Part shown: positions 54,061-62,117 of the stretch, piece after piece
How the letters are laid out: the number at the start of each line of letters is the position of its first letter
Position numbering within the stretch: position 1 is the stretch's first letter
Source: Cryobacterium melibiosiphilum
Lineage (GTDB): Bacteria > Actinomycetota > Actinomycetes > Actinomycetales > Microbacteriaceae
Assembly (NCBI RefSeq): GCF_003602235.1
Contig: NZ_QZVS01000080.1
Span: 29,872-93,871, forward strand
Direction of reading: 5' to 3'
DNA: 64,000 nucleotides
Position numbers and translations under genes: made by a program
The notes under the pieces: model-generated
Told to the model about the DNA's origin: nothing
Seen by the model: the letters and a program-made list of their open reading frames with translations, nothing else
The model's database searches: none

Positions 54061-54740
54061 CCTGGATCTGGTCCAACGGCGACCTCATTTGGGACCGCAC
54101 CCTGGACCACCTCGTGCTCAGCGTGCCCCCGATCCTGCTGAGCTTTCTGCTCGCCCTCCCGCTTGGCGCCCTCGCCAACCGGTACCGGGCCAGTCGCGGG
54201 GTCATCCTCGGGTCGGTCGGCCTGCTGTACGCCATCCCGTCCCTGCCGCTGTTCATCGTTCTGCCCGTCATCGTGGGCACGAGCGCCCGTTCTCCGCTCA
54301 ACCTGATCATCGCGCTGACCCTGTACGGCGTCGCCCTGATGGTGCGCGTGGTGGCGGATGGCCTCGCCTCCGTTGACCGGGATGTGCGGCAGTCCGCCGC
54401 CGGCGTGGGCTTCTCCAGCTGGTCGGAGTTCTGGCAGGTGGAGCTGCCCCTGGCCGGTCCGGTTCTGCTGGCCGGGCTGCGCGTGGTGGCCGTGAGCACC
54501 GTGAGCCTGGCAACCGTCGGTGCGGTGATCGGAGTGCAGAGCCTCGGCAGCCTCTTCACCGACGGATTTCAACGGGGCATCCAGGCCGAGATCATCGCCG
54601 GAATCGTCGCGACGGTCGTGCTCGCGCTCGTGCTCGACGGCGTTCTGGTGCTGCTCGGCCGTCTGCTGATGCCGTGGACGCGCAAGTCCAGCTCTCGGGT
54701 GCTCCTGCCCGTCGTGACTCCGGCGGCGGTGACGCGGTGA
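54057..54740 (+). CDS. Betaine/choline-type ABC transporter permease 1
   Basis: 227-residue inner membrane permease with about five or six helices and the permease loop VGFSSWSEFWQVELPLAGPVLLAGLR, the EAA-like motif of the family. The GTG at 54057 overlaps the ATPase stop (GTGA) and its end overlaps permease 2. It pairs with the next gene to form the channel. Confidence 0.9.
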   Translation: MTWIWSNGDLIWDRTLDHLVLSVPPILLSFLLALPLGALANRYRASRGVILGSVGLLYAIPSLPLFIVLPVIVGTSARSPLNLIIALTLYGVALMVRVVADGLASVDRDVRQSAAGVGFSSWSEFWQVELPLAGPVLLAGLRVVAVSTVSLATVGAVIGVQSLGSLFTDGFQRGIQAEIIAGIVATVVLALVLDGVLVLLGRLLMPWTRKSSSRVLLPVVTPAAVTR

Positions 54741-55477
54741 ATCTGTTTGCACAGGCCGTGCAGTGGATCCTCGACCCGCTCAACTACGTCGGCGTCAATG
54801 CGATACCCCTGCGGGTGTTCGAGCACCTGGCGTTCACGCTCGTCACGCTCGTGATCGCATCCGCCATCGCCATTCCGATCGGGTTTTTCATCGGGCACAC
54901 CGGGCGGGGCCGCGGCCTTGCCGTGTCGGTTGCCGGAGCGTTTCGCGCGATTCCGACGCTCGGACTGTTGACCCTGGTGGCGCTCTGGATCGGAATCGGT
55001 CTCGGGGCGCCCTTCGTGGCGCTGACGATCCTCGCGATTCCCCCCATTCTCGCCGGGGCCTACACCGGCTTTGAGGCCATCGATCGGCGAACGGTCGACG
55101 CAGCGCGTGCCGTCGGCATGTCCGAGGGCCAGATCGTGCGCGGGGTGGAGGTGCCGCTCGGGCTGCCGCTGCTGATCGGCGGCATTCGCTCGGCCGCGCT
55201 GCAGGTCGTCGCGACCGCGACCCTTGCGGCATATATCGCCGATATCGGCCTCGGCCGGTACCTGTTCACGGGCCTCAAAACGCGCGATCATGCGGAAATG
55301 CTCGGCGGATCGATTCTCGTGATCCTGCTCGCGCTCGCTCTCGAGGGAATCTTCGCTACTATCCAGAGGTTCGTAGTACCACGCGGCGTGATTTCGAGCC
55401 GCTCCAAAGTTGTTCGGGTGCGGTCATCCAGGGCGCGCCCGATGGTGAATTCCGCCGTTGAGAAAGGAACACAGTAA
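54737..55477 (+). CDS. Betaine/choline-type ABC transporter permease 2
   Basis: 246-residue permease with about six helices and the EAA-like loop AVGMSEGQIVRGVEVPLGLPLLIGGIRSA. The GTG at 54737 overlaps the upstream stop codon (GTGA), so I reject a start 21 codons earlier in permease 1. It overlaps the binding-protein gene by 1 nt (TAATG). Confidence 0.9.
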   Translation: MNLFAQAVQWILDPLNYVGVNAIPLRVFEHLAFTLVTLVIASAIAIPIGFFIGHTGRGRGLAVSVAGAFRAIPTLGLLTLVALWIGIGLGAPFVALTILAIPPILAGAYTGFEAIDRRTVDAARAVGMSEGQIVRGVEVPLGLPLLIGGIRSAALQVVATATLAAYIADIGLGRYLFTGLKTRDHAEMLGGSILVILLALALEGIFATIQRFVVPRGVISSRSKVVRVRSSRARPMVNSAVEKGTQ

Positions 55478-56397
55478 TGTTCACAGCAAATAGAGGCCGG
55501 CTCGCGCTTTTCGGCGCGGTCGCGGTTGGGGCCGTCGTAGCCCTTGCAGGGTGTGCAACCGGTGATCCCCTGGCCACAGGGTCAGGAGACTCGGCCAGCG
55601 AGACCCTCATCGTCGGCTCTCAGGACTACTACTCCAATGAGATCATCGCCGAGATTTACTCGCAGGCGCTCGAAGACGGCGGCTACACCGTTGATCGTCA
55701 GTTCCGGATTGGCCAGCGGGAGGTCTACCTGCCCGACATCGAGGCCGGCGGCATCGACGTCTTCCCCGAATACACCGGCAGCCTGCTTCAGGCGCTCGAG
55801 CCCGACGCGGCCGCTGGCACCGCGGACGACGTCTACACCGCACTCGAGTCTGCGCTTCCCGACGGGTTGAGCCTGCTCGACCGGGCCGACGCATCCGACC
55901 AGAACTCGTGGACGGTCTCGAAGGCCTTCGCCGAGCAGTACGGTCTCACCGACATTGCCTCGCTGGCGAACGTGACCGAACCGATCACCGTTGGCGGAAA
56001 CTCGGAACTCGAAGAGCGTCCCTACAATCCGGAAGCCTTGACCGCGAAGTACGGTATCGAATTTGCGGGCTTCACCCCCATCGAAGACGGCGGCGGACCG
56101 CTGACGGTCAAGGCGCTGCTGGACGGGGACATCCAGATCACCAACATCTACACCGCGAGCCCTGCGTTCGCCGATGGCAGCATCGTCGCGCTGGACGATC
56201 CGGACAATCTCTTCCTCCCGGATAACGTCGTACCCGTCGTGTCGGACAAGGTTGACGATGGCGCCGCTGACATCCTCAATGCGGTCAGCGCCGCCCTCAC
56301 CGAAGACGTTTTGGTCACCCTGAACGCCCGGAGTTCCAACGATCAGGAATCGGCCGACAAGATCGCGACCGACTGGCTCGCCGAGGCCAACCTGTAG
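55477..56397 (+). CDS. Betaine/choline-type substrate-binding lipoprotein
   Basis: 306-residue extracellular binding protein. The signal peptide ends in a lipobox LAGC with the lipidated C26, so it depends on LspA. The mature part (IVGSQDYYSNEIIAEIYSQ ... DVFPEYTGSLL) is of the OpuAC/OsmF type that binds glycine betaine, choline or related quaternary amines. The exact ligand is not readable. It is the last gene of the operon, followed by a strong hairpin. Confidence 0.9.
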   Translation: MFTANRGRLALFGAVAVGAVVALAGCATGDPLATGSGDSASETLIVGSQDYYSNEIIAEIYSQALEDGGYTVDRQFRIGQREVYLPDIEAGGIDVFPEYTGSLLQALEPDAAAGTADDVYTALESALPDGLSLLDRADASDQNSWTVSKAFAEQYGLTDIASLANVTEPITVGGNSELEERPYNPEALTAKYGIEFAGFTPIEDGGGPLTVKALLDGDIQITNIYTASPAFADGSIVALDDPDNLFLPDNVVPVVSDKVDDGAADILNAVSAALTEDVLVTLNARSSNDQESADKIATDWLAEANL

Positions 56398-56417
56398 CGA
56401 CGACCCGGCACCTCACC

Positions 56418-56457
56418 AGACGGTCGATGTCCCGCGCGAGCGGGACATCGACCGTCT
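56418..56457. terminator. Bidirectional terminator hairpin after the ABC importer
   Basis: Perfect 18-bp arms (agacggtcgatgtcccgc and its complement) with a gcga tetraloop fill most of the 65-nt gap between convergent genes. On the plus strand ttgg follows, not a T-run. Confidence 0.85.
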
Positions 56458-56462
56458 TGGTT

Positions 56463-57437
56463 TCAGGCGGCGAGCAACAGCAGCGCCGGGGTTACCAGCA
56501 GCGAAGCGGATGCCGCGAGCACCCCCGCTCGCGTGCCCGGGTGCAGGGGCGGCTGGGGTACCACGAGCCGGCGCACCCGCGGCTCGACCCGGTTCCCGGG
56601 GCTGCCGCCTGAGGGACCGCCGGCCTGGGGTTCCCGAGCCGGTGGCGGGGCATCCGCTCGCGGCACCGGATTCGTGCCCGCGGACGAGTGGGCCGACGCC
56701 ACCAGGGTGATCGCTGTTGCGAGTACCCGGTCGTCGACCACCCGACGGGCCTGGTCGTCCGCGAGCAGCTCCACCAGCAGCGCGACGGCCGTTTCGGCTC
56801 GGTTGGCGATCGGAAACCAGGGCAGGGCGCTGTGCCACGATTTGAACGCCAACAGCACCAAATGGTGTTTCTGCTGCAGATGAGCGCGTTCGTGCGCGAT
56901 CACCCCCTGCAGCTGGTGTGCGTCAAGGATGCGCAGCAGCCCGTTGGAGAGCACGGTGGCCGACTGCGCGCCGCCCGGCAGGCAGTACGCGACGGGTGCG
57001 GCGTGATCGATGACCCGCAATCCGGGGCGGTCGGGCAGGGGGTCACTCAGCAGGCCGATGAGGTTGAGATGGCGGCGGCGCTGCCGTTCCGCGCTGATCA
57101 GGGTGGCGGTCAGGTTGAGCACGAGGTGCACGGCGAGGATCACCGCACCCGACAGGGCGAGACCATGCGTGAACAGCGTGTCGGCCGGCAGGGGGGCGCC
57201 CACCAGATACTGCCCCAGTTCGAGGGTGCCGTCGAGCACGGAATCACCGAACGGAACCAGGCCGTAGGTCAGCAGCGAGCCGATCATGGAGACCCCGCCG
57301 GCGAGTGCGATGGACTGCCAGAGCACGAGGGCGACCCCCGGAGCGCGCGTGGTCCAGTGGGCCCGGGCCAGCAGGATCGGTGCCGGCGCGGCCAGGATGA
57401 GGGCGATCAGCCCGAGCACGAGGGCGGCGAAAATCAC
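56463..57437 (-). CDS. BlaR1/MecR1-like M56 family membrane metallopeptidase
   Basis: 324-residue membrane zinc peptidase of the M56 family. Three or four transmembrane helices in the N-terminal 115 residues, the metal-binding HERAH at 182-186 and a further Glu in LLVELLADD lead to a Pro/Gly-rich stretch and a final hydrophobic helix. The extracellular penicillin-binding sensor of staphylococcal BlaR1 is absent, so the signal is different. The GTG at 57437 is 23 nt after blaI. Paired with blaI, it probably inactivates the repressor (inference). Confidence 0.87.
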   Translation of the reverse strand: MIFAALVLGLIALILAAPAPILLARAHWTTRAPGVALVLWQSIALAGGVSMIGSLLTYGLVPFGDSVLDGTLELGQYLVGAPLPADTLFTHGLALSGAVILAVHLVLNLTATLISAERQRRRHLNLIGLLSDPLPDRPGLRVIDHAAPVAYCLPGGAQSATVLSNGLLRILDAHQLQGVIAHERAHLQQKHHLVLLAFKSWHSALPWFPIANRAETAVALLVELLADDQARRVVDDRVLATAITLVASAHSSAGTNPVPRADAPPPAREPQAGGPSGGSPGNRVEPRVRRLVVPQPPLHPGTRAGVLAASASLLVTPALLLLAA

Positions 57438-57459
57438 CGGCGGATGTCGATGCGGTGGG

Positions 57460-57864
57460 TCACTCCTGCACGGCCGAGAGCGACGTGGGCCCGGCCGGCG
57501 CACCGAGCAGCTGGCGCATTGTTTCGGCTTCCTGCGGGCTGACATCCCCGATAAACCGGGCCAGAACGGCCGTGCGGTCGGGGACGGTGCCGAGGACCTG
57601 GTGCATGAGCTCGGCGGTGTGATCGGCGCGGGACATGGCGTAGGTGTAGACGTGCGGTCGATTGCTGCGGTCCCGCGACACAAAGCCTTTGATCTCGAGG
57701 CGTGACAGCACGGTCAAAATCGTGGTCGTCGCGAGGGGCTTCTTCGAGGCAGCGGATGCCTCCGGGTTCAGCAAAAGATCCCGCAGCTCATTCGCCGACA
57801 GCGGCTCGGTCGAATCCCAGAGGATGTCCATAATCAACCGTTCCAAAACACCCAAACTTCCCAT
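57460..57864 (-). CDS. blaI: BlaI/MecI-family transcriptional repressor
   Basis: 134-residue winged-helix repressor. The N-terminal half LERLIMDILWDSTEPLSANELRDLL ... TTTILTVLSRLEIKGFVSRDRSNRPHVYTY is the DNA-binding domain, and the rest a dimerisation helix region. Family members bind palindromes as dimers and are released by proteolysis. The mycobacterial BlaI regulon is reported to include ATP synthase genes, so a respiratory role has precedent. The ATG at 57864 follows TAAAGT by 7 nt (leaderless). Divergent from cydA. Confidence 0.93.
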   Translation of the reverse strand: MGSLGVLERLIMDILWDSTEPLSANELRDLLLNPEASAASKKPLATTTILTVLSRLEIKGFVSRDRSNRPHVYTYAMSRADHTAELMHQVLGTVPDRTAVLARFIGDVSPQEAETMRQLLGAPAGPTSLSAVQE

Positions 57865-57871
57865 GAAATTA

Positions 57872-57877
57872 ACTTTA
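57872..57877 (-). promoter_or_regulatory. -10 hexamer of a probable leaderless blaI promoter
   Basis: TAAAGT on the minus strand, 7 nt before the ATG of blaI. The -35 region expected 17 nt upstream (57895-57900) coincides with the left half of the first dyad. Confidence 0.5.
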
Positions 57878-57894
57878 CGCGCTCCACCTGTGTT

Positions 57895-57911
57895 TTCTAC
57901 GTAACGTAGAA
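57895..57911. promoter_or_regulatory. Candidate BlaI operator 1
   Basis: Perfect palindrome ttctacgt-a-acgtagaa in the 141-nt gap between blaI and cydA. It would cover the -35 region of blaI and also lies at the -35 region of a rightward promoter whose -10 is TAATGT at 57915-57920. Its arms TTCTAC/GTAGAA and 5-nt core spacing are identical in operator 2. Confidence 0.7.
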
Positions 57912-57919
57912 GAGTAATG

Positions 57920-57936
57920 TTCTACACGACGTAGAA
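57920..57936. promoter_or_regulatory. Candidate BlaI operator 2
   Basis: TTCTAC-acgac-GTAGAA, centre 25 bp from operator 1. It begins at the last base of the candidate cydA -10 TAATGT and so would cover the transcription start. Binding at both sites should shut off both divergent promoters (inference). Confidence 0.7.
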
Positions 57937-58005
57937 AAGGCCTGTGTGTAGAGCACACGTGCACGGACTTGATACGAACACAGAAACGCTAATGCTGGAG
58001 GGCAC

Positions 58006-59418
58006 ATGAACGAGTGGCTGGATCCTTTACTCCTGTCGCGGTGGCAATTCGGTCTCACGACCATCTATCACTTCTTCTTTGTTCCACTCACGATCGGCCT
58101 CGCGCTGACCGTTGCCATTTTCCAAACCGCCTGGTACCGCACCGATAAGGCGAAGTACCTGCAGCTCACGCACTTCTTTGGCAAGATCTTCCTGATCAAC
58201 TTCGCCATGGGCGTCGTGACCGGAATCGTGCAGGAGTTCCAGTTCGGCATGAACTGGTCTGACTACTCCCGGTTCGTCGGTGACGTCTTCGGCGCCCCGC
58301 TCGCCTTCGAGGGAATCACGGCCTTCTTCCTGGAAGCCACCTTCATCGGCCTGTGGATCTTCGGCTGGGACAAGCTGCCGCGCGGCCTGCACCTCGCGAC
58401 GATCTGGCTGACCGCAATCGGCTCCACCGCCTCGGCCTACTTCATCCTCGCGGCGAACGCGTTCATGCAGAATCCGATCGCCTACGAGATGAACGAGGAG
58501 AAGGGGCGCGCCGAGCTGACCAGCATCGGTGAGCTGCTCACCAATCCCATCGCCCTCGCCTCGTTCCCGCACACGATCTTCGCCTGCTTCATGGTCTCGG
58601 CCGGACTCATCATCTCCGTGGCGGCTTGGCACCTCTCGCGTAACCAGCACCTCGAGACCATGCGTCCCGCGCTGAAATTCGGCCTCTGGATGATGGTCAT
58701 CGCGGGCATCGCCACGACCCTCGCGGGCGACCAGCTCGGCCTCGTGATGGTGGAGGCCCAGCCCATGAAGATGGCCGCCGCCGAGGCGCTGTACACCACG
58801 GCAACCGGCGCGAACGCCTCCTTCTCGGTGTTCACCCTCGGCACTCCCGACGGAGTGAACGAACTGTTCTCGGTTCGCATCCCGTACCTGCTCTCCTTCC
58901 TGTCGACCCACACCTTCGACGGCACCGTGGAAGGCATCAACAACCTGCAGGCCGAGTACGTGGCGACCTACGGTCCCGGCGACTACACCCCGACGATCTG
59001 GATCACCTACTGGTCGTTCCGCTGGATGATCGGTCTGGGCCTCGCCCACATGCTCGTCGCCGTCGTCGGCCTTTGGGCCACCCGCAAGGGTCGCCTGCCG
59101 CGCGCGCCGTGGATGTGGAAGGTCGCCGTCTGGAGCTTCCCGTTCTCGTTGCTTGCCATGAGCGTCGGCTGGGTCTTCACCGAAATGGGACGTCAGCCCT
59201 GGATCGTCTTCGGCCTGATGCGCACCCAGGATGGTGTCTCCCCGGGAGTGAGCGGTATCGAAATTCTCATCTCGCTCATCACCTTCACGCTGCTCTACGG
59301 TGCTCTCGCCGTGGTCGAGTTCCGTCTTATCCTTCGAGCCGTTCAGAAGGGCCCGGACGATGCGCCGGAGCCCGATTCTGAGTCCGGCGAAATCAAACAG
59401 ACCACAACGGTCTACTAG
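58006..59418 (+). CDS. cydA: Cytochrome bd ubiquinol oxidase subunit I
   Basis: 470-residue membrane oxidase subunit holding the three haems. The N-terminal SRWQFGLTTIYHFFFVPLTIGL includes the haem b595 His region, and GWVFTEMGRQPWIVFGLMRT is the diagnostic GRQPW motif. About nine helices are visible. The oxidase reduces oxygen with high affinity without proton pumping. The ATG has ctggaggg 6 nt upstream. First gene of cydABDC, divergent from blaI. Confidence 0.97.
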   Translation: MNEWLDPLLLSRWQFGLTTIYHFFFVPLTIGLALTVAIFQTAWYRTDKAKYLQLTHFFGKIFLINFAMGVVTGIVQEFQFGMNWSDYSRFVGDVFGAPLAFEGITAFFLEATFIGLWIFGWDKLPRGLHLATIWLTAIGSTASAYFILAANAFMQNPIAYEMNEEKGRAELTSIGELLTNPIALASFPHTIFACFMVSAGLIISVAAWHLSRNQHLETMRPALKFGLWMMVIAGIATTLAGDQLGLVMVEAQPMKMAAAEALYTTATGANASFSVFTLGTPDGVNELFSVRIPYLLSFLSTHTFDGTVEGINNLQAEYVATYGPGDYTPTIWITYWSFRWMIGLGLAHMLVAVVGLWATRKGRLPRAPWMWKVAVWSFPFSLLAMSVGWVFTEMGRQPWIVFGLMRTQDGVSPGVSGIEILISLITFTLLYGALAVVEFRLILRAVQKGPDDAPEPDSESGEIKQTTTVY

Positions 59419-59427
59419 GAGCCCCTG

Positions 59428-60453
59428 ATGGAACTCTCTACGATCTGGTTCTGGATCATCGCGTTCATGTTCATCGGGTACTTCGTGCTCGACGGCTTCG
59501 ACTTCGGTGTGGGCATGTCCCTGCCGTTCCTCGGCAAGGACGACGTCGACCGACGCGTCCTCATCAACACCATCGGCCCGGTCTGGGACCTCAACGAAAC
59601 CTGGCTCATCGTCGCTGGCGCCATGCTCTTCGCGGCCTTCCCGGAGTGGTATGCCACCATGTTCAGCGGGTTCTACCTGGCCCTGCTGCTCATTTTGCTG
59701 GCCCTCATCGCTCGCGGGGTGTCGTTCGAGTACCGCCACCAGCGCCCCGGCTCCGAGTGGAAGAAGTGGTTCGACGGCATGATCATCGCCGGCTCGGCCA
59801 TTCCCGCCCTGCTCTGGGGCGTGGCCTTCGCCAACGTCGTGCGCGGTGTGCCGCTGGACGCCGACTTCAACTACATCGGTACCTTCTTCGACCTGCTCAA
59901 CCCGTACTCCCTGCTCGGCGGGGTCACGACCCTGATGCTGTTCTTCACCCACGGCGTTGTGTTCGTCTCCCTCAAGACGGTCGGCGACATCCGCCTGCGG
60001 GCCCGTAAGCTCGCCGTTCGCTCGGGCCTCGTCACGATCGTCGTCGCGGCATCGTTCCTGGCCTGGACGACCTTCGCGTATGGCACCGTGGCATCCGCTA
60101 TCTTCGCCGCGGTGGCCGCCGTCACGCTGATCGCCTCCTTCCTCGCGAACCTGCGCGGCATGGAACGGTCGGCCTTCACGCTCATGGCCGTCACGATCGG
60201 CCTCGCCGTGCTCACCCTGTTCGCGTCGCTCTTCCCCGACGTGATGCCGGCCAGCAACGACGTGGCCAACAGCCTCACGATCGAAAACGCCTCCTCCACG
60301 CCGTACACGCTCACGGTCATGACCTGGACGGCCGTCATCGCCGCTCCGGTCATTCTGTTCTATCAGGGCTGGACCTACTGGGTCTTCCGCAAGCGCATCG
60401 GCCGCAGCCACATCGAGGAGCAGGTCGACTCGCCCGAGGTCGCCGTACACTAG
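59428..60453 (+). CDS. cydB: Cytochrome bd ubiquinol oxidase subunit II
   Basis: 341-residue membrane subunit with about eight helices. The N-terminal FWIIAFMFIGYFVLDGFDFGVGM and GPVWDLNETWLIVAGAMLFAAFP are family signatures. It starts 9 nt after cydA with agga upstream, and pairs with CydA as the oxidase core. Confidence 0.96.
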   Translation: MELSTIWFWIIAFMFIGYFVLDGFDFGVGMSLPFLGKDDVDRRVLINTIGPVWDLNETWLIVAGAMLFAAFPEWYATMFSGFYLALLLILLALIARGVSFEYRHQRPGSEWKKWFDGMIIAGSAIPALLWGVAFANVVRGVPLDADFNYIGTFFDLLNPYSLLGGVTTLMLFFTHGVVFVSLKTVGDIRLRARKLAVRSGLVTIVVAASFLAWTTFAYGTVASAIFAAVAAVTLIASFLANLRGMERSAFTLMAVTIGLAVLTLFASLFPDVMPASNDVANSLTIENASSTPYTLTVMTWTAVIAAPVILFYQGWTYWVFRKRIGRSHIEEQVDSPEVAVH

Positions 60454-60473
60454 CTCACCGTAAACTACAGTCC

Positions 60474-62117
60474 GTGCGCCCACTAGATCCTCGACTGCTT
60501 CGATACGCCTCCGCCGCCAGAACATTTCTGGTCGGCGGAGCCGTGTTGGGGCTCCTGCAAACCCTGACCGTCATTTCTTTCGCCTGGTTCCTCAGTCAAT
60601 CCATCGTCGGCGCGCTTGACGGGCGTCCCGTCGCCGAGCTTTCGGGCCTGATCCTTGGTCTCGCCATCACGATCGTGGTGCGGATGCTGCTGGTCTGGCT
60701 GCTCGAGGTCGCCGCCAGTCGCGGCGCCGCGCAGGTGAAAAGCCAGTTGCGCGCCCGGGTGCTCGACGCCCTGGCCGAGCGTGGCCCGGACTGGGTCGCC
60801 GGCCAGCAGGGTGCACGCCTTTCGACCGTCGTCACGTCGGGGCTCGACGCCCTCGACAACTACTTCGCCCGCTACCTGCCGCAGCTGCTGCTGACGATGA
60901 TTGCGACGCCGATCCTGATCGCCGTCATGCTCTGGCAGGACGTGGCGAGCGGCATCACCGTGATCATCGTGCTTCCGCTGATCCCGGTCTTCATGATCCT
61001 CATCGGCAAGGTCACCCAGGGCGTGCAGCGCCAGCAGTGGGAAGCCCTGCAACGACTGAGCACCGGGTTTCTCGACCTGGTCGGCGGCCTCGGCACGCTC
61101 AAGATCTTCGGCCGGGAAGGTCGGCAGGGTGCACGCCTGCGCACCATCACCGAGGACTACCGCACCCGCACCATGAAGGTTCTGCGGGTTTCATTCCTGA
61201 GCGGCTTCGTGCTCGAACTCGCCGCGAGCCTCTCGGTCGCGCTCATCGCCGTGTCAGTGGGGCTGCGTCTCGTTGAGGGCGAGCTCGCCCTCTCGGTCGG
61301 ACTGTTCGTGCTGCTGCTGGCGCCCGAGGCGTTTTTGCCGCTGCGCCAGGTCGGGGCGCAGTTCCACGCCGCCGCCGACGGCCTCGCCGCCGCGGAGGAG
61401 GTCTTCACCATCCTCGATGGGCAGGGCGACGCTGCTGCCCCGATCCGCCCGCCGGCGGCACCCGCAGAGCGCCGGGGTGGCGTGCTACGCCTGCGCGGAG
61501 TGTCCGTCCGCCGCGGGCCCGCGGATGCCCCTGCGCCCCTCGACGCCGAATTTCACCCGGGTGAACTGACCGTCATCAGCGGCCCGAGCGGCGTGGGCAA
61601 GTCGAGCCTGGTCGGTGCCCTCCAGGGATTCGTGGAGTTCGACGGAGCCATCACACTCGGTGATACACCCGTCACCGCGGGTGAGGCGCGGAACTGGCTG
61701 GCCTGGGCAGGACAGCGCCCCGGCCTGTTTGCGGGAACGATCGAGAGCAATGTGACGCTGGGGGAGACATCCGTCGATCGGGACGCCGACGCGCTCGCAT
61801 TGGCGCTCGACTGGGCCGGAGCCTCCGAGCTTGACCCGTTCACGCCGCTCGGGGTGAACGGCGACGGCCTCTCCGGCGGCCAGTCGCAGCGCGTCGCCGT
61901 GGCGCGGGCGATCTACCGGGCCCGGGCGCGCGGATGCCACGTGGTGATCTGCGACGAGCCCAGCTCGGCACTCGACGCGGTCGCTGAAACGGCCCTCATC
62001 GCCGGGCTACGCCATCTCACCGCGGAAGGACGCATCGTTATCGTCGTCAGTCACCGGCCGGCCTTCAGGGCCGCGGCCGACCATGTCATCGAACTGCGGG
62101 AGGCGAGCCTTGTCTGA
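60474..62117 (+). CDS. cydD: Thiol reductant ABC exporter subunit CydD
   Basis: 547-residue half-transporter needed for bd oxidase assembly; in E. coli CydDC exports cysteine and glutathione. Six N-terminal helices, then an ATPase domain with Walker A GPSGVGKSS, signature LSGGQSQRVAVARAI and Walker B HVVICDEPSSALD. The GTG is 20 nt after cydB. Separate cydD and cydC genes, as here, differ from the fused cydDC of some Actinobacteria. Confidence 0.93.
   Translation: MRPLDPRLLRYASAARTFLVGGAVLGLLQTLTVISFAWFLSQSIVGALDGRPVAELSGLILGLAITIVVRMLLVWLLEVAASRGAAQVKSQLRARVLDALAERGPDWVAGQQGARLSTVVTSGLDALDNYFARYLPQLLLTMIATPILIAVMLWQDVASGITVIIVLPLIPVFMILIGKVTQGVQRQQWEALQRLSTGFLDLVGGLGTLKIFGREGRQGARLRTITEDYRTRTMKVLRVSFLSGFVLELAASLSVALIAVSVGLRLVEGELALSVGLFVLLLAPEAFLPLRQVGAQFHAAADGLAAAEEVFTILDGQGDAAAPIRPPAAPAERRGGVLRLRGVSVRRGPADAPAPLDAEFHPGELTVISGPSGVGKSSLVGALQGFVEFDGAITLGDTPVTAGEARNWLAWAGQRPGLFAGTIESNVTLGETSVDRDADALALALDWAGASELDPFTPLGVNGDGLSGGQSQRVAVARAIYRARARGCHVVICDEPSSALDAVAETALIAGLRHLTAEGRIVIVVSHRPAFRAAADHVIELREASLV

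Noticed and set aside
58027..60525. Long antisense open frame (832 codons) opposite cydA-cydB
   Set aside because: It is a shadow of GC-biased codon use in cydA and cydB: Glu/Asp/Gly/His-rich composition without any fold or motif, whereas the forward frames carry clear oxidase signatures.
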